From Verrucomicrobiota bacterium (GTDB taxonomy: Bacteria > Verrucomicrobiota > Verrucomicrobiia > Limisphaerales > UBA9464): a stretch of DNA of 64,000 bases. Made by a program: the position numbers and the translations under genes. Below the pieces are notes generated by a model. That model did not search any database. It saw only the letters and a program-made list of their open reading frames with translations, and was not told where the DNA came from. Shown here in pieces: positions 18,315 through 26,743 of the stretch (positions are counted from its first letter, which is position 1; each line of letters starts with the position of its first letter). The stretch covers positions 1-64,000 of the forward strand of contig CANGKZ010000015.1 in assembly GCA_947454705.1 (NCBI GenBank). The letters run 5' to 3'.

Positions 18315-18989
18315 TCACCCACCCGTGACCGCCCACCACCCACCCACGGTGAAGGCAACCGCCGAACAGAGTGCCATTAGTGCACGATAATTCCGCTCAA
18401 GCCGCCCACCCCACGATACCGTCAGGAATCCGACTAGGGAGGAGAATCCAGCCATCGCTGCCACGGTTCCCACGGCAAAGAAGCTCAAATAGGCAATCGA
18501 TTCGATCCGACTCGGAAACGCGAGCGCGGGCAGGAGTCCGAGAAAATGGGCGCTTCCGGCAAATCCATGCAGGACTCCGATTCCAAAGGCTGCGTGCGGG
18601 TGTCCGTGGGTTCCTGCTGCGTGTGCCACGACGGGTTCGGCGTGAACATGGAGGTGCGCATGACGCGACCCGTCGTGTTCGTGTGCGTGGGCATGAATGC
18701 GAACCCGCATGGCCAGTCGTGCGCTCCAGAGGCCGACTCCCATGAGCATCACGCCGACCGCCCGTTCTCCGATCGCGGAAAAGCGCTCCAGCGGAAGAAT
18801 CTCGCGGATTCCCAACAGAACCAACCCCACTGCGGCCACCCCGGCGGAATGTCCCATTCCCCAGCGCATGCCCGCGCGCCACGACTTCTTCGGCTCATGA
18901 ACGGCCAGCGGTGCAATCGCCGCCAGATGATCCGGCCCCGAAAGCACGTGCACAATTCCCGCCGCCAATCCTGAGAGAACCGCCAACAT
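18315..18989 (-). CDS. NicO/UreH-type metal permease with His-rich cytoplasmic or periplasmic loop
   Basis: 224 aa from the ATG at 18989; the frame stays open far upstream only because it runs antisense to deoC. It has about six hydrophobic spans. HVLSGPDHLAAIAPLAV in the first span resembles the H-x4-D-H metal signature of nickel/cobalt (NicO, UreH) permeases, and GIGVLHGFAGSAHFLG in the second half repeats the H-G pattern. Between them a loop near residues 98-135 carries at least 14 histidines (HAHAHEHDGSRHAHLHVHAE and onwards). Such loops bind Ni, Co or Zn in known transporters. Likely role: divalent metal transport in the inner membrane. Divergent from deoC. Confidence 0.82.
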   Translation of the reverse strand: MLAVLSGLAAGIVHVLSGPDHLAAIAPLAVHEPKKSWRAGMRWGMGHSAGVAAVGLVLLGIREILPLERFSAIGERAVGVMLMGVGLWSARLAMRVRIHAHAHEHDGSRHAHLHVHAEPVVAHAAGTHGHPHAAFGIGVLHGFAGSAHFLGLLPALAFPSRIESIAYLSFFAVGTVAAMAGFSSLVGFLTVSWGGRLERNYRALMALCSAVAFTVGGWWAVTGG

Positions 18990-19103
18990 TTGCGTCCGCA
19001 GGGTGCGGGCAACCCCACCCACGGAGCAAGCATGCGGTTCCCCGGAGCAACTCGCCTTGGGACCAAGGCTTGCCTTGCCTCGGTGGGCCGCCACGATTGC
19101 TCC

Positions 19104-19784
19104 ATGCAATTGTCGCCACGCGATCTGGCCCGGCACATCGATCACACGCTCCTCAAAGCGGACGCCACCGCGGACCAAATTCGCACCCTTTGCGCGGAAG
19201 CGCGGGAGCACGAGTTCTGGTCGGTCTGCGTGAACGGATCCCACGTGGCCCTCGCCTCCAGCCTGCTTGAGGACACCGACATCAAGGTTGCCGCCGTGGT
19301 CGGATTCCCGCTCGGGGCCTCCGGACCCGACGTCAAACGCTTCGAAACCGAATGCGCCATCGACCTCGGAGCCCAGGAAATCGACCTCGTCATCGCCATC
19401 GGAGCCCTCAAGGACGGGAACCATCGCGCCGTGCTGCGGGAATTGCGCGACGTGGTCGAAGCCGCCGATGGCGTGCCGGTAAAGGTGATCCTCGAAACCT
19501 GCCTCCTCACGCTGGAGGAAAAGAAAACCGCCTGCTCGCTGGTGGTGGAATCCGGCGCGAAGTTCGTCAAGACCTCCACCGGATTCTCGACCGGTGGAGC
19601 CACACTCGACGACGTCCGGCTCATGCGCGAAATCGTCGGACCCGGCTTCGGCGTCAAAGCCAGCGGTGGCATTCGCGACACCGCCACCGCCCTGGCCATG
19701 ATTGAAGCCGGTGCCACCCGCCTGGGCACCAGCGCTGGCGTGGCCATCGTCCGCGGATTCGCAGCAGCCCCGGGGAGCTATTGA
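19104..19784 (+). CDS. deoC: deoxyribose-phosphate aldolase
   Basis: 226 aa when started at the ATG at 19104 (MQLSPRDLARHIDHTLL); upstream in-frame codons are not family-like. DeoC cleaves 2-deoxyribose-5-phosphate to glyceraldehyde-3-phosphate and acetaldehyde in deoxynucleoside breakdown. The Schiff-base lysine lies in KFVKTSTGFSTGGAT, and the second lysine of the proton relay in VKASGGIRD. HIDHTLLK at the N-terminus and the VCVN region complete the family pattern. It is convergent with the LplA-like gene and divergent from the metal permease, so it appears to be a stand-alone transcript. Confidence 0.96.
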   Translation: MQLSPRDLARHIDHTLLKADATADQIRTLCAEAREHEFWSVCVNGSHVALASSLLEDTDIKVAAVVGFPLGASGPDVKRFETECAIDLGAQEIDLVIAIGALKDGNHRAVLRELRDVVEAADGVPVKVILETCLLTLEEKKTACSLVVESGAKFVKTSTGFSTGGATLDDVRLMREIVGPGFGVKASGGIRDTATALAMIEAGATRLGTSAGVAIVRGFAAAPGSY

Positions 19785-19800
19785 ATCGAACCGCGGCGGC

Positions 19801-20490
19801 TTAGCGCGACGCGTTGTGCTCCGCGAGTGCGTACTTCGTGCGCGATAACTCAGCAGCCCGCTCCCGCAACGGCGCATCGTGGCCGAGGGGTTCAAACCGG
19901 GCCCCGAAGCATTCTCCGCCGATTTCCAGCATCGCCCGCTCCCAGTCGGCGCGGGCCACGCCCGACGGAACCGGCTGAACCGATCCCTGGATGAGCAATC
20001 CCAGCCGGTTCCGGCGCTGCGCTGCGCCGGCGATCTTGCGTCCGTCGCGAACCAGATCGTGCTGCTCCCATCCGCCCGCAAAACAACGCCCCGCCGCCTG
20101 AAGATCCCGTTCCGGCGCCAGATCCGTCCGCACCCGCACCCGCGACAACGCATCGCGAATCCATCCGTGCACGCGGCAGTAACTCTCGGTGGCCCGCAGT
20201 GCGTACCAGGAATGATCCGGCGGAATCACCACCGAGTAGGTCCAGTCGGCATCGTGCGGGACAAATCCACCGGCGGTGGGCCGACGCACGATCGGACGCA
20301 GCGGGGTGGACGCCTCGATTTCCGCGTGGCGTTGGAAGCATCCGAAGGTCGCCGCCGGTTCCGACCAGGCATAGAAGCGAAGGATCGGGCGGCCCAATCG
20401 TGCCGCCGATTCCAGGAGCGCCTCATCCAATGCCATGTTGTCCGCCGCCGTTCCCGCTTCGCAGGGGATCAGCCACCACGCCTCATCCAT
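19801..20490 (-). CDS. lipoate-protein ligase A-like (biotin/lipoate ligase fold)
   Basis: 229 aa from the ATG at 20490; a TTG at 20550 could add 20 residues but homologues start close to WWLIPCEAG. DNMALDEALLE, YAWSEPAATFGCFQ, RRPTAGGFVPHDADWTYS and RKIAGAAQRR..GLLIQGS are in the family order; RRPTAGG is the lipoyl-AMP loop (RRxTGGG variant) and the Lys in RKIAG is the one that contacts the acyl-adenylate. Such proteins attach lipoate or octanoate to E2 and GcvH subunits. Some relatives do other acyl transfers, so I leave the symbol empty. Confidence 0.85.
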   Translation of the reverse strand: MDEAWWLIPCEAGTAADNMALDEALLESAARLGRPILRFYAWSEPAATFGCFQRHAEIEASTPLRPIVRRPTAGGFVPHDADWTYSVVIPPDHSWYALRATESYCRVHGWIRDALSRVRVRTDLAPERDLQAAGRCFAGGWEQHDLVRDGRKIAGAAQRRNRLGLLIQGSVQPVPSGVARADWERAMLEIGGECFGARFEPLGHDAPLRERAAELSRTKYALAEHNASR

Positions 20491-20596
20491 GGGCAAACCA
20501 TCGGTGCCGATCTGAAATTCGCCAATGCCTTTCCCCCGGTTTTCCGCCAAGCGCTATTGCCATCGGCCCGCTTGCATGGCAGGTAAGCCGAGCCCT

Positions 20597-22036
20597 ATGC
20601 GATTCCGTTGCCTGCTCGGTCTTCCCTGCGTTCTGGCCGTGATGGTCTGGACCGGATGCGACTCCTCCTCCTCGAAGGTCGAAGCCCAATGGCGCTTCGT
20701 GGGATTGACCACCCTGTCGCAGCAAACCAATGCCCCGGCGGCCGCGGCCGTTCTTGCCCGGCCGGAGTTCCCGGTCATGCACAAGGCGCTCGTTTCCCGC
20801 GTCGCGACAAGCCTCTGGGAACTGGCCAACGCCAACACCAATCTACCCGCCGCCACCCGCACCGCGCTGGAACCGGTCGCGGCGGATCTGATCGATCGCC
20901 TGAGCCTCGGCCAGGTGCTCCGCGGCAGCTCCGGCAAACGCGAATGGGTGGTCGCCATCCAGGGCGATGCCGCCCGCGCCAAGGCGTGGGAAGCCGGCTG
21001 GAACGCCCTGTTCCAAGCCCGCAACGGAACAGCCCCCAAGTCCGCCGTTCAATTCCAGGCCGGTTGGATCGTGGCCGTTTCCGATGCGTCATTGACCCCG
21101 ACCAAGGCGGTGATGACCACCCTCGCGCAGATTCCGGTCGCCCCTCAGTCGGTCTTCCACCTCGACGGCAACGTGGACGGAGTGGCCCGCTACACCCTTG
21201 ATGCGGCGGCACGCGATGGGGCGATCCGAACCCAGGGCGAATGGAACCAGCAGACCGCCCTTCCTTCCACGCTCCCCGCCTGGGAGCGCCCGGCCTTCAT
21301 CCGCGATCCCCTCGTCCATTTCACCGCAGCCCGCGGCATCAACGCGTGGATCGAACAATGGGGTGGCCTGAAATCGGTCACCGGCACGGACGTGCCAAAC
21401 CAGCTGTTCGTCTGGGGAAAAGCGGCCGCCACCACCAACACCCCTCCGCTCCAATCCTACGTGGCCGCCCGGATTTCCAATCCCACCGGATGGGTGGAGC
21501 GCACCTTCAAGGCCCTGCAGGTGTTCTACCCCGCGCCGCCCGCGGCCCCGATTTGGTCCGGTCATCTCGGCCTCGACACCGCACAAAACCAGGTCGCCAT
21601 CGCCGGCTTTCCTCCCGTGCACCTCGCCCCGGGCACCGATGGCGATCGGAACTACGTGGTCCTCGGAATGATGCCCCAGGGAAATTCCCGGCTCACCTTC
21701 CCGAAGGAACTCGCCGCCCAAGTGGAACAACCCGACATCGTGTTCTACCAATGGGAGAATGTGGGCGAAGCCATGAGCAACTTCAGCGCGGCGTCCGGGG
21801 CGTTCGACATCCTTCGGCTGCGACTCCCCTCGGTTAAACGTCCCGGCATCGCCTGGGCCCTCTCCGCGTTGAGTGGCATGCAAGATTGCGTGACCGAAGC
21901 CCGCAAGACCGGTTCGTCTCAAGTCACCCTCAAGCGCAAATCCCCCGCCGGACTAAGCGCTGCGGAATTCCTCCTGCTGGCCCGCTGGATCGATGGGGAT
22001 GCCCCGCCCCGCCCCAAGAAGCCTTCGACCCGCTAA
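20597..22036 (+). CDS. lipoprotein of unknown function
   Basis: 479 aa from the ATG at 20597. LGLPCVLAVMVWTGC ends in a lipobox with Cys20, followed by DSSSS, so it should be lipidated; Ser at +3 and Asp at +2 are compatible with inner-membrane retention in enterobacterial rules, which may not apply here. The rest is a soluble Ala/Pro-rich protein with no motif I recognise; it has the length and pattern of planctomycete/verrucomicrobial DUF3352-like proteins but this is only an impression. Divergent from the LplA-like gene; pdxJ starts 73 bp downstream and may share its transcript. Confidence 0.75.
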   Translation: MRFRCLLGLPCVLAVMVWTGCDSSSSKVEAQWRFVGLTTLSQQTNAPAAAAVLARPEFPVMHKALVSRVATSLWELANANTNLPAATRTALEPVAADLIDRLSLGQVLRGSSGKREWVVAIQGDAARAKAWEAGWNALFQARNGTAPKSAVQFQAGWIVAVSDASLTPTKAVMTTLAQIPVAPQSVFHLDGNVDGVARYTLDAAARDGAIRTQGEWNQQTALPSTLPAWERPAFIRDPLVHFTAARGINAWIEQWGGLKSVTGTDVPNQLFVWGKAAATTNTPPLQSYVAARISNPTGWVERTFKALQVFYPAPPAAPIWSGHLGLDTAQNQVAIAGFPPVHLAPGTDGDRNYVVLGMMPQGNSRLTFPKELAAQVEQPDIVFYQWENVGEAMSNFSAASGAFDILRLRLPSVKRPGIAWALSALSGMQDCVTEARKTGSSQVTLKRKSPAGLSAAEFLLLARWIDGDAPPRPKKPSTR

Positions 22037-22109
22037 ATCCGGCGTATCCCGAATTCGGTTTTCGTTTTCATTTCCGTTCCAGTTCCCGTTTTTGAATTCC
22101 CGCCCTTCC

Positions 22110-22859
22110 ATGCTGAAACTTGGCGTCAACATCGACCACGTCGCGACCCTTCGCCAAGCCCGGTACCGCACCGCGCCTCCGGGCCGACCGGTGGAACCCG
22201 ATCCCGTCGCCGCCGCCCTGGCCTGCGAACGCGCCGGCTGCCACGGAATCACCGCGCACCTGCGCGAGGACCGACGCCACATCATCGACAACGACATCCT
22301 GAGGCTTCGCGATTCGATCAAAACCCGCCTCAATTTTGAAATGGCCAACACCCCGGCCATCGTCGAATTCGCGCTGAAGGTGCGCCCCGGAATCGTCTGC
22401 CTCGTTCCAGAAAACCGCGAGGAAGTCACCACCGAGGGCGGGCTCAACGTGGTCGCGCAGGAATCCGCACTACGGGAGTTGCGCAAGCGAATGAACGATG
22501 CCGGCATCGAGGTCAGCCTGTTCATCGATCCGGATCCCGCGCAGGTCGAGGCCTCGGCGCGCGTCGGCGCCCAATTCATTGAACTCCACACCGGCCGCTA
22601 CGCCGATTTGTATCATCAGAAAGCAGCGCGGAACGAAGAGATCCAGCGACTCGTTCAAGCCGCCACCCGCGCCCACGAATCCGGACTTCAGGTCAATGCC
22701 GGCCACGGACTCACGGTGGAAAACCTGCAACTCATCCACCTCGTTCCCCACCTCGTAGAACTGAACATTGGCCACAGCCTGATCAGCCGCGCCGTGTTCG
22801 TCGGAATCGAAACCGCCGTCCGCGAAATGCTTGCCGCCATGCAGGGCTACCCGGGCTGA
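22110..22859 (+). CDS. pdxJ: pyridoxine 5'-phosphate synthase
   Basis: 249 aa from the ATG at 22110 (MLKLGVNIDHVATLRQAR). PdxJ condenses 1-deoxyxylulose-5-phosphate with 3-amino-2-oxopropyl phosphate, the ring-closing step of the DXP-dependent vitamin B6 pathway. The hallmark GVNIDHVATLRQAR, GITAHLREDRRHI, VCLVPENREE (catalytic Glu), FIELHTGRYAD and VNAGHGLTVEN blocks are all intact, and LNIGHSLISRAVFVG closes the barrel. Length is normal. It is in the cytosol. B6 is used by the DegT aminotransferase and the KamA-like enzyme in this window, though no regulatory link is visible. Confidence 0.97.
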   Translation: MLKLGVNIDHVATLRQARYRTAPPGRPVEPDPVAAALACERAGCHGITAHLREDRRHIIDNDILRLRDSIKTRLNFEMANTPAIVEFALKVRPGIVCLVPENREEVTTEGGLNVVAQESALRELRKRMNDAGIEVSLFIDPDPAQVEASARVGAQFIELHTGRYADLYHQKAARNEEIQRLVQAATRAHESGLQVNAGHGLTVENLQLIHLVPHLVELNIGHSLISRAVFVGIETAVREMLAAMQGYPG

Positions 22860-23356
22860 GGCGTGGACGGAGAGCTCAACCGTGCAGCCGAAAACGGCAG
22901 GTGAAGGGTTAAAAAGTTGAAGGGTTGAAGGGGAATCCGAAGCGACCGTGAGGGTCTTCTCCTTCGTTTGGAGTCCCGTCTTGGAAGGTTTCGTGGAGGC
23001 GCGTCTCGAGGGATTCAGCGGGTTGATTTCCAGCCGTTCGATGGCCCCGCGTCCAACAGCAGAGCCGCGTAAACGCGGGACTCCAAACGGGTGAGAAACC
23101 CCGTCGCCTCAATCCGGCGCTGCGAGAGAAAACCACCGCGGGGCAGAGGCCGCGGAGACTCACCCAGCAGATGAATAGATTGGAGGCGTATCCAATGATT
23201 TATCTCCCTCCCCATCCGCGTTCATTGGCGTCCAACCACCCTGTTCATCCGCAGGTTGAACCGGCTCCAAGACTCTGCATCTCTTCAAATCGGTGAGAAT
23301 CCGTGCAATCCGTGTCTCACTTCCTCTGCTCTCGCGCTCGACCGCCCCTGGAACGC
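22860..23356. other. gene-free interval with degenerate dispersed repeats
   Basis: No gene is visible. CGTTTGGAGTCCCG at 22965-22978 and its inverse CGGGACTCCAAACG at 23076-23089 form an inverted pair, and the same 14-mer occurs at 2876-2889. Further on, CATCCGCGTTCATTGGCGTC near 23214 and the ATCCGTGCAATCCGTGTC stretch near 23299 look like the low-complexity repeats often scattered in planctomycete and verrucomicrobial genomes. Before the insertion sequence arrived, this was the region downstream of the sigma factor gene. Confidence 0.7.
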
Positions 23357-23394
23357 AAAAAGTCCGCCCCGGGATTTCCCCCGAAGCGGACTTT
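23357..23394 (-). terminator. Rho-independent terminator, originally of the sigma factor gene
   Basis: On the minus strand a 9-bp stem (23386-23394 pairs with 23359-23367; AAAGTCCGC with GCGGACTTT) encloses a G/C-rich loop and is followed by five Ts. The only minus-strand gene that could use it is the sigma gene ending at 25428, now 2 kb away because an insertion sequence lies between them. Confidence 0.82.
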
Positions 23395-23415
23395 GAACAC
23401 AAACACTCCGCCTAA

Positions 23416-25427
23416 CCCGACTTCCGCTACTGGAGGCGGGAAAAAGAATGTTTTCGGGGATTTCGGAAAAGCCGGCGGTGCAACCCGTTGAAAACAAAGG
23501 GGTGGTTTCGGTGCCGTCCTCGAAACGCCGTGTAGTGGCGACCCAACCCCTTCTCGGAAGCTCCCCGTGGTGGTAAGTTGCCCGTTGTGTTTCTGAAGTG
23601 CAGCACCCGGCGCAAGGATGGCAAAGAGCATCGCTCCTGGTCCGTCGTCGAGAGTCATCGCTACTCCGACGGCAAGGTCGCCCAGCGCCACGTCCTTTAT
23701 CTGGGCGAGATCAACGATTCCCAACGACGGGCGTGGGAGAAATCCATCTCCGTCTTCGACGAGGACCGCGGCGACCATCGCCAGATCGCCCTTTTCCCCT
23801 CCGACCGTTCCCCCGAAGCCGGCGGTGCCGAGGCCGTCCACGTGCGTCTGGATTCCCTGCGGCTTCTGCATCCCCGCCAGTGGGGCGCGTGTTGGCTGGG
23901 CGACGAGCTTTGGCGCACGCTTGGCCTCGACACGTTCTTTGCCTCCCGGCTCCCCCGCAGCCGCGAGGGCACCGATTGGGAAAAGGTCCTGCGCATCCTC
24001 GCCATCTACCGACTGCTGTCGCCCGGTTCGGAATGGCGTCTTCATCGCCAATGGTTCGGCACCACCGCGCTGGCCGATCTCCTCGGCGTCGACGGACGTG
24101 CCGTCCAGGACGACACCTTGTACCGCTGTCTGGATCTGCTGCTGCCGCACAAGGAGGAGCTTTTCAAGCATCTGCGCGGCCGCTGGAGCGATCTGTTCGG
24201 GGTCCGCTACGAGGTGCTCCTCTACGACCTGACGAGCACCTACTTCGAATGCGACCAACCCGACGACGAGACGGATCCCCGGCGCTTCGGCTACAGCCGC
24301 GACCGCCGCGGCGACTGCGTCCAGGTGGTCGTCGCGCTGGTGGTCACGCCCGAGGGATTGCCCTTGGCGTACGAGGTGTTCCCCGGCAACACCGCCGACA
24401 AAACGACGCTGCGCGGCATGATCGAGACCATCGGCACCCGCTACGGGGCGGCCGAGCGGATCTGGGTCATGGACCGGGGCATTCCCACCGAGGAAGTCCT
24501 CGAGGAGTTGCGGGCCGACGCGACGTCGCCCGTGCGGTATCTGGTCGGCACTCCCAAGGGCCGCCTGAGCCGCCACGAGGCGGCCTTGGCCCAACTGGAA
24601 TGGAAAGAGGTGCGGCCGCGACTGCGGGTCAAGCTGCTGCCCTTCGAGGGCGAGGTCTACGTCCTGGCCGAAAGTCGGGATCGCGCGGGCAAGGAGCGCG
24701 GGATGCGCCGGCGCAAACTCAAGGCCTATTGGAAGCGGCTCGGGGAATTGCGCGGGCAAAAGGGCACGCGCGACGATTTGCTGCGCAAACTCGGCGCGGC
24801 ACAGGAGCGGGCCGGACGCCAGGCCAGCCAGTTGGTGGCCGTGGGCGTCGCCGCCGACGGCACGTTGAGTTATGGCCTCCAGCGGGAGAAGCTGCGGCAG
24901 GCGCGACAACGCGAGGGACGCTACCTGCTGCGCACGAATCTGGAGGCCACGGATCCGGAACTCGTCTGGCGTTGCTACATGCAGCTCTGCCACGTGGAAG
25001 AGGCTTTCCGCACCCTCAAGGGAGATCTGGGACTGCGGCCAATCTTCCACCAGAAGGCGACGCGGATCGAGGCCCACCTCTTCGTGGCCTTCCTGGCGTA
25101 TTGCCTGTCGATCACGTTGCGCCAGCAGTTGCGGCCCCTCGCGCCGGGGCTGATGCCGCGGGTGGTTTTCGAGAAACTGGCCACGATCCAAATGCTCGAC
25201 GTGCTCGTGCCGACGACCGACGGCCGTGAGCTGCTCTTGGTCCGCCGAACCGAACCGAACCCAGACCTGGAACAGCTGCTGGAGCGCCTGGGCCGCCCCC
25301 TGCCACCACAGCCGCCGCCCAAAATCCGAACCGCTCCCAGCGCGTCGATGTAGTGGCGACCTTTGCACCCTTCGCTTCGTTTACCAACAACTTGCAAACC
25401 CAGACGCTGCCAGTAGCGGAAGTCGGG
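23416..25427 (+). mobile_element. complete IS4-superfamily insertion sequence, IS1634-like, 2,012 bp
   Basis: The ends are perfect 18-bp inverted repeats: CCCGACTTCCGCTACTGG at 23416-23433 and its complement at 25410-25427. They are flanked by a 4-bp direct repeat, CTAA, at 23412-23415 and 25428-25431, which I read as the target duplication. It encodes one intact DDE transposase. The right-hand CTAA contains the stop codon (CTA on this strand, TAG on the other) of the sigma factor gene, so the element landed exactly on that stop without changing the protein. Perfect ends, a preserved duplication and an intact gene argue for recent insertion. Four bases is short for classical IS1634 (5-6 bp) and closer to IS701, so the family is provisional. 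Confidence 0.92.
23587..25353 (+). CDS. transposase, IS4 superfamily (IS1634-like)
   Basis: 588 aa from the GTG at 23587 (a TTG at 23578 is the alternative). The N-terminus KEHRSWSVVESHR...VAQRHVLYLGEIND is typical of long IS1634-type transposases. The catalytic acids sit in LLYDLTSTYFE (about residue 214), IWVMDRGIP (about 296) and VEEAFRTLKGDLGLRPIFHQ (about 471); the last has the spacing of the Y-x2-R-x3-E-x6-K region of IS4 elements, with R and K present. No frameshift or internal stop, so it is probably active. It cuts and pastes the element by hydrolysing at the terminal repeats. Confidence 0.95.
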   Translation: MFLKCSTRRKDGKEHRSWSVVESHRYSDGKVAQRHVLYLGEINDSQRRAWEKSISVFDEDRGDHRQIALFPSDRSPEAGGAEAVHVRLDSLRLLHPRQWGACWLGDELWRTLGLDTFFASRLPRSREGTDWEKVLRILAIYRLLSPGSEWRLHRQWFGTTALADLLGVDGRAVQDDTLYRCLDLLLPHKEELFKHLRGRWSDLFGVRYEVLLYDLTSTYFECDQPDDETDPRRFGYSRDRRGDCVQVVVALVVTPEGLPLAYEVFPGNTADKTTLRGMIETIGTRYGAAERIWVMDRGIPTEEVLEELRADATSPVRYLVGTPKGRLSRHEAALAQLEWKEVRPRLRVKLLPFEGEVYVLAESRDRAGKERGMRRRKLKAYWKRLGELRGQKGTRDDLLRKLGAAQERAGRQASQLVAVGVAADGTLSYGLQREKLRQARQREGRYLLRTNLEATDPELVWRCYMQLCHVEEAFRTLKGDLGLRPIFHQKATRIEAHLFVAFLAYCLSITLRQQLRPLAPGLMPRVVFEKLATIQMLDVLVPTTDGRELLLVRRTEPNPDLEQLLERLGRPLPPQPPPKIRTAPSASM

Positions 25428-26600
25428 CTAAATTGTAGCGCCCACCGAAGCCTGCTTCGGCGCCGGCCCCTTTCGAGCCGTGCGCACTTTTCCAACCGCC
25501 GGGGCACTCGGAATCTGGACCGCTTCAAACGATTCGATCTGCTCGCGAAGCTTGGCCAGCGCCAGATTCTGCAGCTGACGAATCCGCTCACGAGTCACTC
25601 CAAATCGCTGACCAATCTCGTCCAGCGTCTTCTCCGGTCCGCCGGAAAGACCAAACCGCTCCTGCAATATCGAAAGCTCACGGGGCTGCAACCCGGGCAG
25701 GAACCGGTGAACCATTTCGTGCACGGTGCGCTGTTCCAAATCCTCATACGGATCCAACGTGTCCGAAGCCGGGACCACATCCGCCAACGGACTGGAATCC
25801 TCGTCACCCAAAGGAGCATCGAGGGAGGCCGTCTTCATCGACGCGCGCATCCACAAGCGCACCTTCTTCACGGGCGCATCGAGCTCTTCAGCCAATTCTT
25901 CCTCGGTCGCCTCACGGCCGAACAGTTCACGCAATTCGTGGGCCGCTCGGCGCATCCGGTTCACCTTGTCCACCAAGTGCACCGGCAGCCGAATGGTCTT
26001 CGACTGATTGGCCAGCGCGCGCTTGATCGACTGCTTGATCCACCACGCTCCGTAGGTGGAAAGCTTTCCGCCCTTGGCCGGATCAAACCGCTCCACGCCC
26101 TTCATCAGGCCAATGTTGCCTTCGTTGATCAGGTCCAGAAGCGGCAATCCATAGCCCTCGTAATCGCGGGCAATCTTGATCACCAAGCGAAGGTTCGCAC
26201 GGATCATGTGTTCGCGGGCTGCGGCATCCCCGCGCTTGATGCGGGCCGCCAGAGCATTTTCCTCAGGCACCGACAACAGCGGAACCTCCACCGCATCGCG
26301 CAAATACAGGGAGAGTGCCGACCGGGGCTCGACATGGGACGCAGGCGCTTCCGAGGCCACACCGGCACGGGGGACATGAACTTCGGACTTCGCGCTGGTC
26401 GCAACCTTGGATGCTTCGCCGTTCGACGACTGCGCCGTCTGCTTGGGCTTGGCCGCACCCCTCGCCAAGCGGCGCGGGGCTCCAGTGCTGGTCTTTCGCA
26501 CGCGGCGAACCACGGAAACGGTGGACTTCGACTTGGCTTGGAACAACCCACCGACGGAGGCTGCGGTTTCCATTTCGGGATCTAAGGGGGCGACATTCAT
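25428..26600 (-). CDS. sigma-70 family RNA polymerase sigma factor (RpoD/RpoS-like, no region 1.1)
   Basis: 390 aa. After a basic, low-complexity N-terminus of about 90 residues comes region 1.2 (ALSLYLRDAVEVPLL), region 2 (MIRANLRLVIKIARDY, DLINEGNIGLMKGVERFDP, FSTYA-like LSTYGAWWIKQSIKRAL), region 3 (ATEEELAEELD) and region 4 with the -35-binding helix (TLDEIGQRFGVTRERIRQLQNLALAKLR). A tail of about 35 residues follows. No acidic 1.1 or long non-conserved region, so it is a group 2-like alternative factor rather than the main RpoD. Its TAG stop lies inside the target duplication of the insertion sequence. A CarH-like photoreceptor regulator is divergent from it. Confidence 0.93.
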   Translation of the reverse strand: MNVAPLDPEMETAASVGGLFQAKSKSTVSVVRRVRKTSTGAPRRLARGAAKPKQTAQSSNGEASKVATSAKSEVHVPRAGVASEAPASHVEPRSALSLYLRDAVEVPLLSVPEENALAARIKRGDAAAREHMIRANLRLVIKIARDYEGYGLPLLDLINEGNIGLMKGVERFDPAKGGKLSTYGAWWIKQSIKRALANQSKTIRLPVHLVDKVNRMRRAAHELRELFGREATEEELAEELDAPVKKVRLWMRASMKTASLDAPLGDEDSSPLADVVPASDTLDPYEDLEQRTVHEMVHRFLPGLQPRELSILQERFGLSGGPEKTLDEIGQRFGVTRERIRQLQNLALAKLREQIESFEAVQIPSAPAVGKVRTARKGPAPKQASVGATI

Positions 26601-26743
26601 AAGAAATTATCCAAGACCGCGTTCACATGTGCAGAGTGTCCACATGTCGAAGTCTTGTCAATCTCTTGTTTAACTATCTGCAACTTCTCAATGATCCAGT
26701 TGATGTTTGTCTAACTTCAGTCTATTGAATCCACCTGTTAACG
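26601..26743. promoter_or_regulatory. divergent promoter region between sigma factor and CarH-like regulator
   Basis: Toward the sigma gene, a perfect TTGACA (-35) lies on the minus strand at 26656-26661, but no good -10 follows at 16-18 bp. The palindrome ACATGT occurs inside that spacer (26642-26647) and again at 26625-26630, over the expected -10/+1. Toward the regulator, TTGATG (26700-26705), a 17-bp spacer and TATTGA (26723-26728) form a plausible promoter. Three related sequences, TTGTTTAAC (near 26666), TTGTCTAAC (near 26707) and CTGTTAAC (near 26735), are candidate operator units. Binding by the regulator is inference. Confidence 0.6.

Noticed and set aside
18990-20153. Upstream extension of the NicO-type gene, making a 612-codon frame
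   Set aside because: The extra 388 codons run antisense to deoC and the membrane domain starts at the ATG at 18989.
23317-25368. Minus-strand open frame of 683 codons across the insertion sequence
   Set aside because: Antisense to the intact transposase; no similarity to any family recognised.
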